From contig JBBSWW010000012.1 of the NCBI GenBank assembly GCA_038046085.1, forward strand, positions 1 to 23,539: 23,539 bases of DNA, in the 5' to 3' direction. The notes under the pieces are model-generated. The model did not search any database. It saw only the letters and a list, made by a program, of their open reading frames with translations, and was not told the DNA's origin. The first letter of the stretch is position 1. Every line of letters starts with the position of its first letter. Both the position numbers and the translations under genes were made by a program. Below, in pieces: positions 14,116-21,240 of the stretch. The stretch comes from GW2011-AR18 sp038046085. Lineage in GTDB: Archaea; Nanobdellota; Nanobdellia; SCGC-AAA011-G17; GW2011-AR18.

Positions 14116-15117
14116 TTGTAGATCATTCTTAATCTTCTTTGCAATTGATTCTGCTAAATTTACTGGTACAGCATTTCCAATCATTTTGTATCCTTTTGCA
14201 ACATTATCATAATAAAATCTAAAATCATCCGGAAATGTTTGTATTCTAGCACACTCTCTTACAGACAATCTTCTAACTTGAGATTTTTCTTTGTCATTAA
14301 ATATCCACAAATCCTTATCTTTTTTTATCATTGATGGTGATGATGGGTGTAATGGTGCATGTCTGCCTCCTGCTTGAATTGTGAATGAAACTTCATTCCA
14401 ATCTTTTTTTCTATTTCTTGACATATACATTGTTGAAAAACCGCCATTCATGTGTTCATGATTTACAATCTTTAGATTTGAATTTGGTTTATTTTTCTCT
14501 CTAGCTTCAATAGAGTCTGGCAAATTGCTTATAATATCCCTTAATGAAACAATATTAGTTTCTCCTTCTGGAAAAGAAAAAGTTTTGTTTAAATCATTTC
14601 TATATCCTACAATAATGACTCTCTTCCTTTCTTGAGGTACATTATAGTTTTTCGCATTTACTAATTTATAAGACACATTATATCCTAAACTCTTAAATCT
14701 ATCAATTATTTTAAGGAATTCTGCAATGTGTGTTTTAGATAATATTCCAGCAACATTCTCAGCAACAAAGAATAATGGTTTTTTATCTTCTAAAATCCTG
14801 ATATATTCATAAAAAAGTTTCCCTCTTTTATCATTTATTCCCTTCATGGAACCAGCCAAACTCCAACTTTGACAAGGAGGTCCTCCAATTATTCCATCTA
14901 CTTTAGGAATATCATTTGATTTAATATTACATATTGATCTTTTATCAATTTTAATTCTATGGTTTTTTTCAAATGTTTCCCAAACATCTTTATCATAATC
15001 ATTTGCATATATCAAATTGAATCCAGAATTTTTAAAGCCTAAATCTAGACCTCCAGCTCCAGAAAATAAAGAAGCAATACTCATTTTTTCCGACTCTTTT
15101 TTACCAAGATTAACCAT
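14095..15117 (-). CDS. C5-cytosine DNA methyltransferase of the GGCC-type system
   Basis: A 340-aa m5C methyltransferase protecting against the adjacent nuclease. Motifs in order: I (SLFSGAGGLDLGF, 16-28, SAM binding), IV (GGPPCQSWS, 78-86, catalytic C82), VI (AENV, 119-122), VIII (QERKRVIIVG, 162-171), IX (RECARIQTFP, 287-296) and X (KMIGNAVPVN, 311-320). The target-recognition region lies about 185-285. Overall it resembles M.NgoPII-type enzymes, so GGCC is the expected target. The first 11 residues before MSIASLF are extra, but a TATA-like TTAATATA (15140-15147 on the minus strand) is centred 26 nt upstream of the ATG at 15117, supporting the longer start. All catalytic motifs are intact. 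Confidence 0.93.
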   Translation of the reverse strand: MVNLGKKESEKMSIASLFSGAGGLDLGFKNSGFNLIYANDYDKDVWETFEKNHRIKIDKRSICNIKSNDIPKVDGIIGGPPCQSWSLAGSMKGINDKRGKLFYEYIRILEDKKPLFFVAENVAGILSKTHIAEFLKIIDRFKSLGYNVSYKLVNAKNYNVPQERKRVIIVGYRNDLNKTFSFPEGETNIVSLRDIISNLPDSIEAREKNKPNSNLKIVNHEHMNGGFSTMYMSRNRKKDWNEVSFTIQAGGRHAPLHPSSPSMIKKDKDLWIFNDKEKSQVRRLSVRECARIQTFPDDFRFYYDNVAKGYKMIGNAVPVNLAESIAKKIKNDLQLETKRD

Positions 15118-15139
15118 TATTTTGATTAAGTCTTAAATC

Positions 15140-15147
15140 TATATTAA
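15140..15147 (-). promoter_or_regulatory. TATA box of the methyltransferase gene
   Basis: TTAATATA read leftward is centred 26 nt upstream of the ATG at 15117. It lies about 56 nt from the rightward TATA box of the next pilin gene. Confidence 0.45.
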
Positions 15148-15202
15148 CTTTTTGGCTTGATAGGTTAAGTCAGATATTGCAACAATTTCATTCACCAAAA
15201 CC

Positions 15203-15238
15203 TTTATATATAATCTTAGATGGAAATAATTTAGGTGA
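15203..15238 (+). promoter_or_regulatory. TATA box and SD of the pilin pair at 15243
   Basis: TTTATATATAA (15203-15213) is followed about 20 nt later by the Shine-Dalgarno TTAGGTGATT (15230-15239). The SD decides the ATG at 15243 rather than the ATG 66 nt upstream, which lies before the TATA box. Confidence 0.6.
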
Positions 15239-15242
15239 TTTA

Positions 15243-15656
15243 ATGTTTAACAAAAAAGCTCAGAGCATGCCAATGAATGTTATTATTGTTGGTATTATAG
15301 TTCTTGTTGTTCTAGTTATTATTGTTGCTTTCTTTGCTGGTGGTTTCACTAGTTTAGGTAATAAGTTCAAAGATATATTCAGTGGTCAGGCTGGAGGACA
15401 GGCTTTGGATCTTGCTATTCAGACATGTCAGTCTAGTTGTGAGAGTTCATTGAATCTTCCTTCAAGTTCTCAGGCTAAGTCTAGTTATTGTACTGCTAGT
15501 TATGTTGTAGATACAGATTCTAATCCAAGCACTGCTCCTGAAAAGGTTAAGTGTGGTTCTGTTAGTAATGCAGATTTGACTATCTCACCTTCTGAAGAGA
15601 AGAGGGGTATAAAAAAAGTTAGTGATTTGGGTGTTGAATGTGCAGTAACCTGTTAA
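15243..15656 (+). CDS. Type IV pilin-like protein with class III signal, cysteine-rich head
   Basis: With the ATG at 15243 the protein is 137 aa and begins MFNKKAQSMPMNVIIVGIIV. K-K-A-Q before a hydrophobic stretch is the canonical archaeal prepilin signal, cleaved after the alanine. The helix (about 12-33, VIIVGIIVLVVLVIIVAFFAGG) would form the filament core. The head (about 45-137) has seven cysteines, including CQSSC and a C-terminal CAVTC, and is rich in S and G, as expected for a disulfide-stabilised surface pilin. The ATG at 15177 is rejected because the prepilin signal, the SD and the TATA box all favour 15243. It is followed after 1 nt by a 57-aa pilin. This pair is the best candidate for major pilin genes. 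Confidence 0.8.
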   Translation: MFNKKAQSMPMNVIIVGIIVLVVLVIIVAFFAGGFTSLGNKFKDIFSGQAGGQALDLAIQTCQSSCESSLNLPSSSQAKSSYCTASYVVDTDSNPSTAPEKVKCGSVSNADLTISPSEEKRGIKKVSDLGVECAVTC

Positions 15657-15657
15657 A

Positions 15658-15831
15658 ATGAAAAAAGCTCAATCTTTACCTCTTAACACTATTGTTATTA
15701 TGATCATTATTTTGATTGCTGCTTTTCTTATTATTCTTTTAATTACTAAATATGGTTCTCAGTTGGGATGGAATCTTGGACAGCAGGTTGATAATGTTGT
15801 TAATTTGACTAATGATGTTCCTAAACCATAA
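15658..15831 (+). CDS. 57-aa pilin-like protein with class III signal
   Basis: A 58-codon gene starting 1 nt after the previous stop. The protein begins MKKAQSLPLNTIVIMIIILI, a textbook archaeal prepilin start (K-K-A-Q then a hydrophobic helix to about residue 30), and ends in a short polar tail (QQVDNVVNLTNDVPKP). Short pilins of this type, with no globular head, recur in DPANN genomes. Pairing with the cysteine-rich pilin just upstream suggests co-assembly. No Shine-Dalgarno is visible and translation is probably coupled to the upstream stop. Confidence 0.78.
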   Translation: MKKAQSLPLNTIVIMIIILIAAFLIILLITKYGSQLGWNLGQQVDNVVNLTNDVPKP

Positions 15832-15833
15832 GT

Positions 15834-15876
15834 AATATATACTAAATTTTCTTTATTAAATAATAGAAAGAGGTCA
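15834..15876 (+). promoter_or_regulatory. TATA box and SD before the operon at 15881
   Basis: AATATATACT (15834-15843) is about 40 nt upstream of the ATG at 15881. AAAGAGGTCA with spacing of about 5-8 nt serves as the Shine-Dalgarno. It begins a five-gene pilin-like operon. Confidence 0.45.
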
Positions 15877-15880
15877 TAAA

Positions 15881-16849
15881 ATGAATAAGAGAGCAATTAT
15901 TTTTTTCACTCCAGGTGTTTTCGTAAGTATTCTTGTAGCTATATCTTTTATTATATTATTTGTTCTTATTGGTCCCAAACTGATTAAATTACTTCCAGGT
16001 CAATCTAGTAATGAATGTTCTAATCTTGCTGAATGGAATAATATTAAATCTATTCTTGAAAAATTTGATTCTTCTGAACTTTCTTCTTCTGAATCTACTT
16101 TTTATAATAAGGATTGCAATCTAGTAAGTTTTACTATATCTCAGTCTTTAGGTAAGATTAAACCTGCTTTTAATATTAATTCTGAATCACAGTTATGTCT
16201 TTGTAAAGTAGAAGATGACTTATGTAGGCAAAGTTCTTGTTATATCTTAAAGAACTTTAATGCTATTAATTCTCAACAATTTGAAACTTCTGATTTTAAT
16301 GATTATCTGATCTTAAGATTTGTTAAGGATGGTAAGACTTTATTGATTAATCCTATAGGTGATAAGAAAGAACCAGAGTCTTTACTATATTCTTATTCTG
16401 ATAAATTCAAGATTTTTGATGAATCTAATCTTGTTAATTCAATGAAAATAAAATTCAAGAGTACTGAAGTTAAATCATTCATTCCTTTAGTTGAATCTAA
16501 AAATCCAGAACAATTTACTCCTGTTGGTGTTCCTATAGTACCTCAGTTCACTTCTTATTTTTCTATTAGACTAATAAAGCCTGTTGAAGACCTTCCTTTA
16601 TCATCTCTTAAATCAAATCCTGAATTCATTGATCCTAATACTGTAAACTTGGCAAATATTGTATTGAATGTTCCTTCAGAAAAATTATCTATTATCAATG
16701 AGGATCCAGCTATTTATTATCTGACTGATGATTGGCACTCAAGCAGATTATCATGTGTTAAAGAAAGTGAAAAAAATTATCTATGCTCAGCAGATATTGA
16801 TGGTTTTTCAGATGATTTTATCTTATCAGTTAAATCAGGTGCAGCATGA
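15881..16849 (+). CDS. Pilin-like anchored protein with CxC motif
   Basis: A 322-aa protein with a short start (MNKRAIIFF) and a hydrophobic helix (about 9-31), then an extracytoplasmic domain. SQLCLCKVEDDLCRQSSCY contains CxC and two more cysteines, and C46 and C76 lie earlier (NECSNL, KDCNLV). This parallels the protein at 12131, which has NCYCAI after a KYSKD turn, so the two may be paralogous minor subunits. Two further cysteines lie near the end (RLSCVKES, YLCSAD). N-K-R-A is a diverged prepilin signal. Its last codons overlap the next start in ATGA. The likely role is a minor pilin or surface subunit; no enzymatic domain is seen. Confidence 0.65.
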   Translation: MNKRAIIFFTPGVFVSILVAISFIILFVLIGPKLIKLLPGQSSNECSNLAEWNNIKSILEKFDSSELSSSESTFYNKDCNLVSFTISQSLGKIKPAFNINSESQLCLCKVEDDLCRQSSCYILKNFNAINSQQFETSDFNDYLILRFVKDGKTLLINPIGDKKEPESLLYSYSDKFKIFDESNLVNSMKIKFKSTEVKSFIPLVESKNPEQFTPVGVPIVPQFTSYFSIRLIKPVEDLPLSSLKSNPEFIDPNTVNLANIVLNVPSEKLSIINEDPAIYYLTDDWHSSRLSCVKESEKNYLCSADIDGFSDDFILSVKSGAA

Positions 16850-17232
16850 ATAAGAAAGGTGATATCCTAGACTTGCAGTTAGTATGGATTATTGATCTAA
16901 TCTTATTTACTTTCCTTATTCTTACCTATTTTGCTATAGACTCAAGGATTAAGAATAGTGAGCTTCATGATATCCATATGACAGCTCGTGAATTTGCTAT
17001 GACTTATGATGCTGTCAAATCTGCTCCTCATGATGTTGTTTATTCTTTTAATTTCAAGAATAATCTTGCTGTAAACTTTGATAAAGATAATTGCGCTGTT
17101 CTTGTAAGATCTAAGAGGCAGGCTGATACTTTGAATTCTAAGTTTTATTGTGGTAAAGATAGTTTAGTATCTGTTGATTATAATATCATAGATGACAGGG
17201 TGGTTTTATCTAAAAATGAACAAAAAAGCTGA
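16846..17232 (+). CDS. Pilin-like protein with class III signal
   Basis: A 128-aa protein that begins MNKKGDILDLQLVW and has a hydrophobic helix (about 10-28) with an aspartate in the middle (IIDLIL), then a small head of about 95 residues. A cysteine pair sits in DNCAVLV and FYCGKD. The head has a helical first half (ELHDIHMTAREFAMTYDAVK) and a beta second half, like other type IV pilin heads. It overlaps the gene before by 4 nt and the gene after by 17 nt. The 128-aa size and early helix extension resemble minor pseudopilins of T2SS/T4P systems, an analogy by architecture only. Confidence 0.7.
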   Translation: MNKKGDILDLQLVWIIDLILFTFLILTYFAIDSRIKNSELHDIHMTAREFAMTYDAVKSAPHDVVYSFNFKNNLAVNFDKDNCAVLVRSKRQADTLNSKFYCGKDSLVSVDYNIIDDRVVLSKNEQKS

Positions 17233-17710
17233 TGGTGGTAATTTTTTACAACTTTTTATAAAGTTTGTTCCAGTTTTTATAGTATCAGGTATAATAGCTA
17301 TTGTAGCATGGAATTATCTTAATGAAGATATTAATACTCACAATCTTGAGACTTATCTTCTGACTAAAGATTTATTATATTCTGATTCTTGTTTAGCAGT
17401 TTCTGATAAAAACCCATTAGTTGTTGATATTAAAAAAATTTCAGATGAAAGATTGGCTTCTTGTTTTAATAAGAATAATATGGGCTATAGGGTTACTCTT
17501 TTAGATAAAGATAAGAATGAGATTAAGACAGCTAAGTCACTGACTGTCAAGCAGGAAGGTTATCTTGTAAAGACTAAGAAGGGTTATCCTGTATGTAAAT
17601 CTATTCCTGAATATCGTTGTTCTCAAAGGACTGATCCTGTTTTATATCTCTCAGATGATGAGAAAAAATTTGGTTTTCTTGTAACTGAGGTGATTAACTT
17701 TGTTGGGTAA
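17216..17710 (+). CDS. Pilin-like protein with class III signal, four cysteines
   Basis: With the ATG at 17216 the protein is 164 aa: MNKKADGGNFLQLFIK, then a hydrophobic helix (about 16-36) and a head domain. The ATG 24 nt upstream gives an unlikely extension (MTGWFYLK) ahead of the signal and is rejected. C55 (SDSCLAV) and C77 (LASCFNK) form one cysteine pair, and YPVCKS and YRCSQR form another. The order helix, then beta-rich head, fits a minor pilin. It overlaps the previous gene by 17 nt, and the following gene starts before its stop, so the operon is tightly packed. Confidence 0.7.
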   Translation: MNKKADGGNFLQLFIKFVPVFIVSGIIAIVAWNYLNEDINTHNLETYLLTKDLLYSDSCLAVSDKNPLVVDIKKISDERLASCFNKNNMGYRVTLLDKDKNEIKTAKSLTVKQEGYLVKTKKGYPVCKSIPEYRCSQRTDPVLYLSDDEKKFGFLVTEVINFVG

Positions 17711-18200
17711 GAAAGGTGCTGATTTTGGTATGGGGTTGACAATGATTCCATCTATTATAATCCTCATAATTATATTGACATTTTATATTTTCCTTTTCTT
17801 TGTATGGGGTTTTGGTAATTCTCCAGATCTTATAATAAAATCTGATGCTTATTCAGATTCCTCAAAGATTCTTGTATTGATTAACACCCCATTAGGTTCT
17901 TCTACACTTTCTGAATTAATCTCTGATAATGTTGATAATAAGGAAGAAATTAAAAAATTAGAACCTGATATTACAAGTTTGATTAAGTCTCTTCCAGTTC
18001 CTCCTAATAAGAACGCTTTCTGGAATTTTATTGTATCTAAGAATGATGAAGAGATATTAGCTATAAGGGAATCAACTTTAGGGGCTTCTGATTATTATAA
18101 ACAATCAATTAATATCCCATTGAAAGACAGATCATTATTGAATATGGAATTATATCTTAACTGTAATAATTGTAATGAGGAGGATCTTGCATTAATATGA
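17700..18200 (+). CDS. Pilin-like protein with class III signal and TTG start
   Basis: About 165 aa, beginning at one of two consecutive TTG codons (17700 or 17703): (ML)GKKGADFGMGLTMIP. The Shine-Dalgarno GAGGTGAT (17687-17694) is 5 nt from the first and 8 nt from the second, so 17703 may be the true start. K-K-G-A and then a hydrophobic helix (about 16-38) ending in WGFGNSPD make a prepilin-like N-terminus. The head has a C-terminal CNNC pair. A non-ATG start inside an operon of ATG genes may lower its expression relative to its neighbours. It overlaps the next start by ATGA. Confidence 0.7.
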   Translation: MLGKKGADFGMGLTMIPSIIILIIILTFYIFLFFVWGFGNSPDLIIKSDAYSDSSKILVLINTPLGSSTLSELISDNVDNKEEIKKLEPDITSLIKSLPVPPNKNAFWNFIVSKNDEEILAIRESTLGASDYYKQSINIPLKDRSLLNMELYLNCNNCNEEDLALI

Positions 18201-19072
18201 ATAAGAAAGCTGATCTGTTCATGCCGATGTTTGTTCTCACATCTTTCATAGTTTTCGCTCTATTATTTTATACAATAAGTTCTACTAATGCTAAAAGAAA
18301 TGATATTATAGGAGCAAGTTCTATTTCCTTGATAAAGATTTATGATGAAGCTGAAAAAGTTTTATTTTACATTGATGAATCCTCTAGATTAAGTTTTGAT
18401 TCAGCTTATAATACATTAGCTAATAATGGTGGTTATTATTCTAATGATGATTGTGACAATATTAATGGCTATCTTATAATTAATCATTGCAAGTCAGATT
18501 TCTCTCCTTATGATAATTTCAAGAAATTATTTTCAGATGAAATGAATTCATATACTAAACTCTATAGGAGTTCTTATAGTGAATTCAAACCTGAAGATAT
18601 AACTTTATCATCGACTTTCACTTTTTTTGGTTTTATTCCTGAAGAAGTTAAGCCTAATTCAGAATTTTCTTATAAATCTTTATTAGAGAAACCAGTACAA
18701 AACTTACAGATATCTTATCTTGATTTCAAGGATAATAAATTAAATATTATTTATTCAGATGTTAAGCTTAATGTAGAACCTGTTAGATCAAGTGCTTTAG
18801 CATCATCTTATTATATTATTCATCCTAAGTTCTCTGCAGATGTTGATGATTTTAATATCTATAACAACTTATATTCCTCTATTGCTGTTAATTGTATTAA
18901 CAAGGAATTTGAAGTTTGTAATCAAGTTCTATCATCCCAATATTCAGGTATAAAATTAGAAAACCTTAATCCAATAGTTAAATTGACTCTTCCTTTGAAA
19001 TATTCTACAATAAATATGGCTTTTGACAACTCTAAACCATTAAAACAGCTTGAGCTATTTACTTCATCATAG
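18197..19072 (+). CDS. Pilin-like protein with class III signal, large head
   Basis: A 291-aa protein: MNKKADLFMPMF, then a hydrophobic helix (about 10-28) and a long extracytoplasmic domain. Cysteines in NDDCDN and NHCKSD lie about 12 residues apart, and AVNCIN and EVCNQV about 10 apart, giving two likely disulfides. The body contains several strand-rich stretches (TFTFFGFIPEEV, LNIIYSDVKLNVEP) and no recognised domain. It closes the operon that began at 15881, with an ATGA overlap to the gene before. It is probably a minor or tip subunit. No terminator is evident before the RPA promoter. Confidence 0.68.
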   Translation: MNKKADLFMPMFVLTSFIVFALLFYTISSTNAKRNDIIGASSISLIKIYDEAEKVLFYIDESSRLSFDSAYNTLANNGGYYSNDDCDNINGYLIINHCKSDFSPYDNFKKLFSDEMNSYTKLYRSSYSEFKPEDITLSSTFTFFGFIPEEVKPNSEFSYKSLLEKPVQNLQISYLDFKDNKLNIIYSDVKLNVEPVRSSALASSYYIIHPKFSADVDDFNIYNNLYSSIAVNCINKEFEVCNQVLSSQYSGIKLENLNPIVKLTLPLKYSTINMAFDNSKPLKQLELFTSS

Positions 19073-19106
19073 TTATTTCAATTCACTATTTAGTGTTATC
19101 ACAATG

Positions 19107-19116
19107 TTTTTATATT
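19107..19116 (+). promoter_or_regulatory. TATA box of the RPA gene
   Basis: TTTTATATTA is centred about 26 nt upstream of the ATG at 19137, indicating a leaderless message. The inverted repeat CACTA-TT-TAGTG (19084-19095) lies just upstream and could be a regulatory or 3'-end hairpin. Confidence 0.5.
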
Positions 19117-19136
19117 AAATTCTTCAATATTATTTC

Positions 19137-20105
19137 ATGATTCTGAAATACGAGGATATTATAGGAAAGATTCTTAGTTCTACATCCTTGCCTAGGGATC
19201 AGGTTGAGTCTAAGATTGAACAAAAATTGAAGGATCTTCATGATTTAATATCCAGAGAGGGTGCTGCTCATATTGTTGCTAATGAATTGAATGTTAAATT
19301 GTTTGATAATACTACAATGGCTCCTGGTAAGGCTCTTAAAGTCCGTGAAATTAAACCAGGACTGAATTCAGTTAATCTTGTTGCAAGAGTAATGACTATT
19401 TATGATATAAGAGAATTCAAGACAGATAAACGTCAGGGAAGGATAGCATCTTTCTTAGCAGGTGATGAGACAGGTAATACTCGTATCGTTGTATGGGACG
19501 AAAAAATAATTTCAGAGATGAAAGAACTTCAGGAAGGCAATATTGTTAAAATAAATAATGGTTATTCTAAAGTAAATAACAATAATTATACAGAACTTCA
19601 TCTTGGAAGTAAATCTCAGCTTATTATCAATCCTAAGAACGAGACTGTTCCTGAAATAAGGATTAACATGACATCTGCAAGAAAAACAATTAAGGATCTG
19701 CAGCCTAATGATTTTGTTGAAGTCTACGGTACTATAGTAGAAGTCTTTGAACCTAAATTCTATCAGGCATGTCCTGTATGTAATCGTAAAGTTTTATTCA
19801 ATAATGATGTTTTTAATTGTCAGGAGCATAATAAAGTTGAGCCTAAAGCTGTCCCTATTGTTAATGTTGTTCTTGATGACGGAACAGGAAATGTAAGGAT
19901 GGTTTGTTTTAGGGATGTTGCTGAAAAGATTATTGGCAAGACTCAGTCAGGTTTTGATGCTGTCAAACATGAGAATAAGGGAAGGCAGATTGCTGTTAAA
20001 GGTAAAGTATCAAAGAATGAGATGTTTGCTAGAACTGAACTTGTTGCTAATTCTATTGAAGATCTTGATCCTGCTAAATTGTTAGCTGAATTAGAAATGA
20101 AGTAA
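19137..20105 (+). CDS. rpa: Replication protein A, single-stranded DNA binding (two OB folds, zinc finger)
   Basis: A 322-aa archaeal RPA that coats single-stranded DNA in replication and repair. A helical N-terminus (1-60, ending in AAHIVANELNV) leads into OB fold 1 (about 75-165; VNLVARVMTIYDIREF, then ETGNTRIVVWDE). OB fold 2 spans about 190-310. Inside the second lies a zinc site CPVC (212-215) with NCQEH giving C228 and H231, a C-x2-C-x12-C-x2-H arrangement seen in RPA large subunits. The DETGN and DDGTGN turns are typical of RPA strands. It stands alone between the filament locus and a set of membrane protein genes, with its own TATA box. Confidence 0.92.
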   Translation: MILKYEDIIGKILSSTSLPRDQVESKIEQKLKDLHDLISREGAAHIVANELNVKLFDNTTMAPGKALKVREIKPGLNSVNLVARVMTIYDIREFKTDKRQGRIASFLAGDETGNTRIVVWDEKIISEMKELQEGNIVKINNGYSKVNNNNYTELHLGSKSQLIINPKNETVPEIRINMTSARKTIKDLQPNDFVEVYGTIVEVFEPKFYQACPVCNRKVLFNNDVFNCQEHNKVEPKAVPIVNVVLDDGTGNVRMVCFRDVAEKIIGKTQSGFDAVKHENKGRQIAVKGKVSKNEMFARTELVANSIEDLDPAKLLAELEMK

Positions 20106-20246
20106 AGTTTATTAATTATTAATAAAGATTAAATTAATGGATTTATTTTATTTATTCAGAAAAAAAGATAAATTTTTTATCAATGATATTAAATGTAATA
20201 TTTTCAATAATTTTTGCATAACACTTATAAATTCTAAAACTTTAAT

Positions 20247-20444
20247 ATGAATATGAACAATCTAGAGAAAAGAAATAAGTTTAATTGGAAGGAATTTATT
20301 AGAATAGTTGGTGGAATTACACTTGCAGGTGCAGGATTAGCCATTATAGTAACATATAGGAGTAGTTCAATATGGGGTATGACTTTAGGTTTTGCTTTCA
20401 TAGGTTGTGGTTTCGCTTTAATGGTGGTGGAATGGGATGGATAA
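20247..20444 (+). CDS. Small two-helix membrane protein, unknown function
   Basis: A 65-aa protein with a basic start, a helix near 18-36 (IVGGITLAGAGLAIIVTY) and another near 43-60. ATG codons at 20247 and 20253 are in frame. TATA-like CTTATAAAT (20224-20232) is centred 25 nt before the second, so MNNLEKRN may be the true start. It overlaps the next gene by 8 nt, which couples them. No domain is recognised, and size and layout are all that can be said. Confidence 0.5.
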   Translation: MNMNNLEKRNKFNWKEFIRIVGGITLAGAGLAIIVTYRSSSIWGMTLGFAFIGCGFALMVVEWDG

Positions 20445-20691
20445 ACAAGAACTTACAAAGAATAAATTAGATCTGGAATATCACTCTGAATCTCAGAAGA
20501 TGAACGCAATATTAGTATTAATAACTACAGGGATATTAGGTTTTGTAGGTTCATTCATTTGGTTGCTGAATAAAGATTATTTTGTTTATGGGAGAATATT
20601 AACATTCTTTATACTAATTATAAGTTATATCTCTTATAGAAAAGTTTGCAGAAGAATGAAAAGTATTCTGTTTCGTATTGAAAACCTTTAA
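20437..20691 (+). CDS. Small two-helix membrane protein, unknown function
   Basis: An 84-aa protein with a charged cytoplasmic N-terminus (DKQELTKNKLDLEYHSESQK), helices near 24-43 and 50-67, and a basic tail (YRKVCRRMKSILFRIEN). The start ATG lies within the last codons of the preceding gene (ATGGATAA, 8-nt overlap), so the two are one unit and may form a pair. It resembles many anonymous two-helix archaeal proteins, and no function can be given. Confidence 0.5.
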   Translation: MDKQELTKNKLDLEYHSESQKMNAILVLITTGILGFVGSFIWLLNKDYFVYGRILTFFILIISYISYRKVCRRMKSILFRIENL

Positions 20692-20717
20692 TAAATACTG
20701 ATAACTCTTTATCTTTA

Positions 20718-20727
20718 AAGGAGTGAT
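20718..20727 (+). promoter_or_regulatory. Shine-Dalgarno of the YdjM-like gene
   Basis: AAGGAGTGAT lies 5-6 nt before ATGATG (20733). It is strong, and the first ATG gives slightly tight spacing, so either ATG could be used. Confidence 0.5.
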
Positions 20728-20732
20728 AATAT

Positions 20733-21206
20733 ATGATGTTCAAGACCCATTTAGCATTTGGTTTTCTTATATCTTTGTTGATTGTTAAATTCTTTCCAGT
20801 TCCTTATCCTCTTTTATTTATTCCTCTAGTCACTATTCTTAGTGGTTTACCTGATATCGATCATCCTAAGAGCAAGTATGGTAGAAAATTATTCTTCTTG
20901 TCTATTCCTATATCATTATTTTTTAAGCATCGTGGTTTCTTTCATTCTATTTTCCCTCCACTGATTGGTTTTTTCATACTTGGTTATTTTGACATGCCAT
21001 TTTTAGGTTTAGCTTTGGTAGTAGGTTATTGTTCGCACTTGTTAGGTGATTGTATAACTAAAGAAGGTATTAATTTCTTGCATCCTTTTTCTACTTTTAG
21101 GATCCAGGGTCCTTTAAGGACAGGTCATGTTGTTGAATCTTTCTTATTTATTATTATAATGTTGGCTAATGCTTATTTCATTCTTATCATGCTTAATGTT
21201 GTATGA
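20733..21206 (+). CDS. YdjM/DUF457-family membrane-bound metal-dependent hydrolase-like protein
   Basis: A 157-aa membrane protein of the YdjM (LexA-regulated hydrolase, DUF457) family. Family signatures: GLPDIDHPKS (38-47, D41, D43, H44), KHRGFFHS (65-72, H66 and H71), GYCSHLLGD (98-106, H102, D106) followed by TKEGI, and GHVVE (131-135). The set of histidine, aspartate and glutamate residues is complete, consistent with a metal-bound membrane active site. About four or five helices surround these loops. The physiological substrate of the family is not established. It follows the two small membrane proteins, with its own Shine-Dalgarno and a 41-nt gap. Confidence 0.85.
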   Translation: MMFKTHLAFGFLISLLIVKFFPVPYPLLFIPLVTILSGLPDIDHPKSKYGRKLFFLSIPISLFFKHRGFFHSIFPPLIGFFILGYFDMPFLGLALVVGYCSHLLGDCITKEGINFLHPFSTFRIQGPLRTGHVVESFLFIIIMLANAYFILIMLNVV

Positions 21207-21211
21207 ATAGT

Positions 21212-21219
21212 TTTATATA
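21212..21219 (+). promoter_or_regulatory. TATA box of the PAP2/CDP-alcohol transferase operon
   Basis: TTTATATA is centred about 26 nt upstream of the ATG at 21241, with no Shine-Dalgarno, so the operon appears leaderless. Confidence 0.55.
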
Positions 21220-21240
21220 ATTAATAATTTCAATTTTATT

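Noticed and set aside
15177..15242. N-terminal extension of the 15243 pilin from an upstream ATG
   Set aside because: The extension would lie upstream of or across the TATA box and before the SD, and would bury the prepilin signal.
17192..17215. Eight-residue extension (MTGWFYLK) of the 17216 pilin
   Set aside because: It precedes the prepilin signal MNKKAD and has no start signal of its own.
19084..19095. CACTA-TT-TAGTG as an intrinsic terminator of the pilin operon
   Set aside because: The loop is only 2 nt and no T-run follows, so it is not a convincing terminator; an operator is possible.
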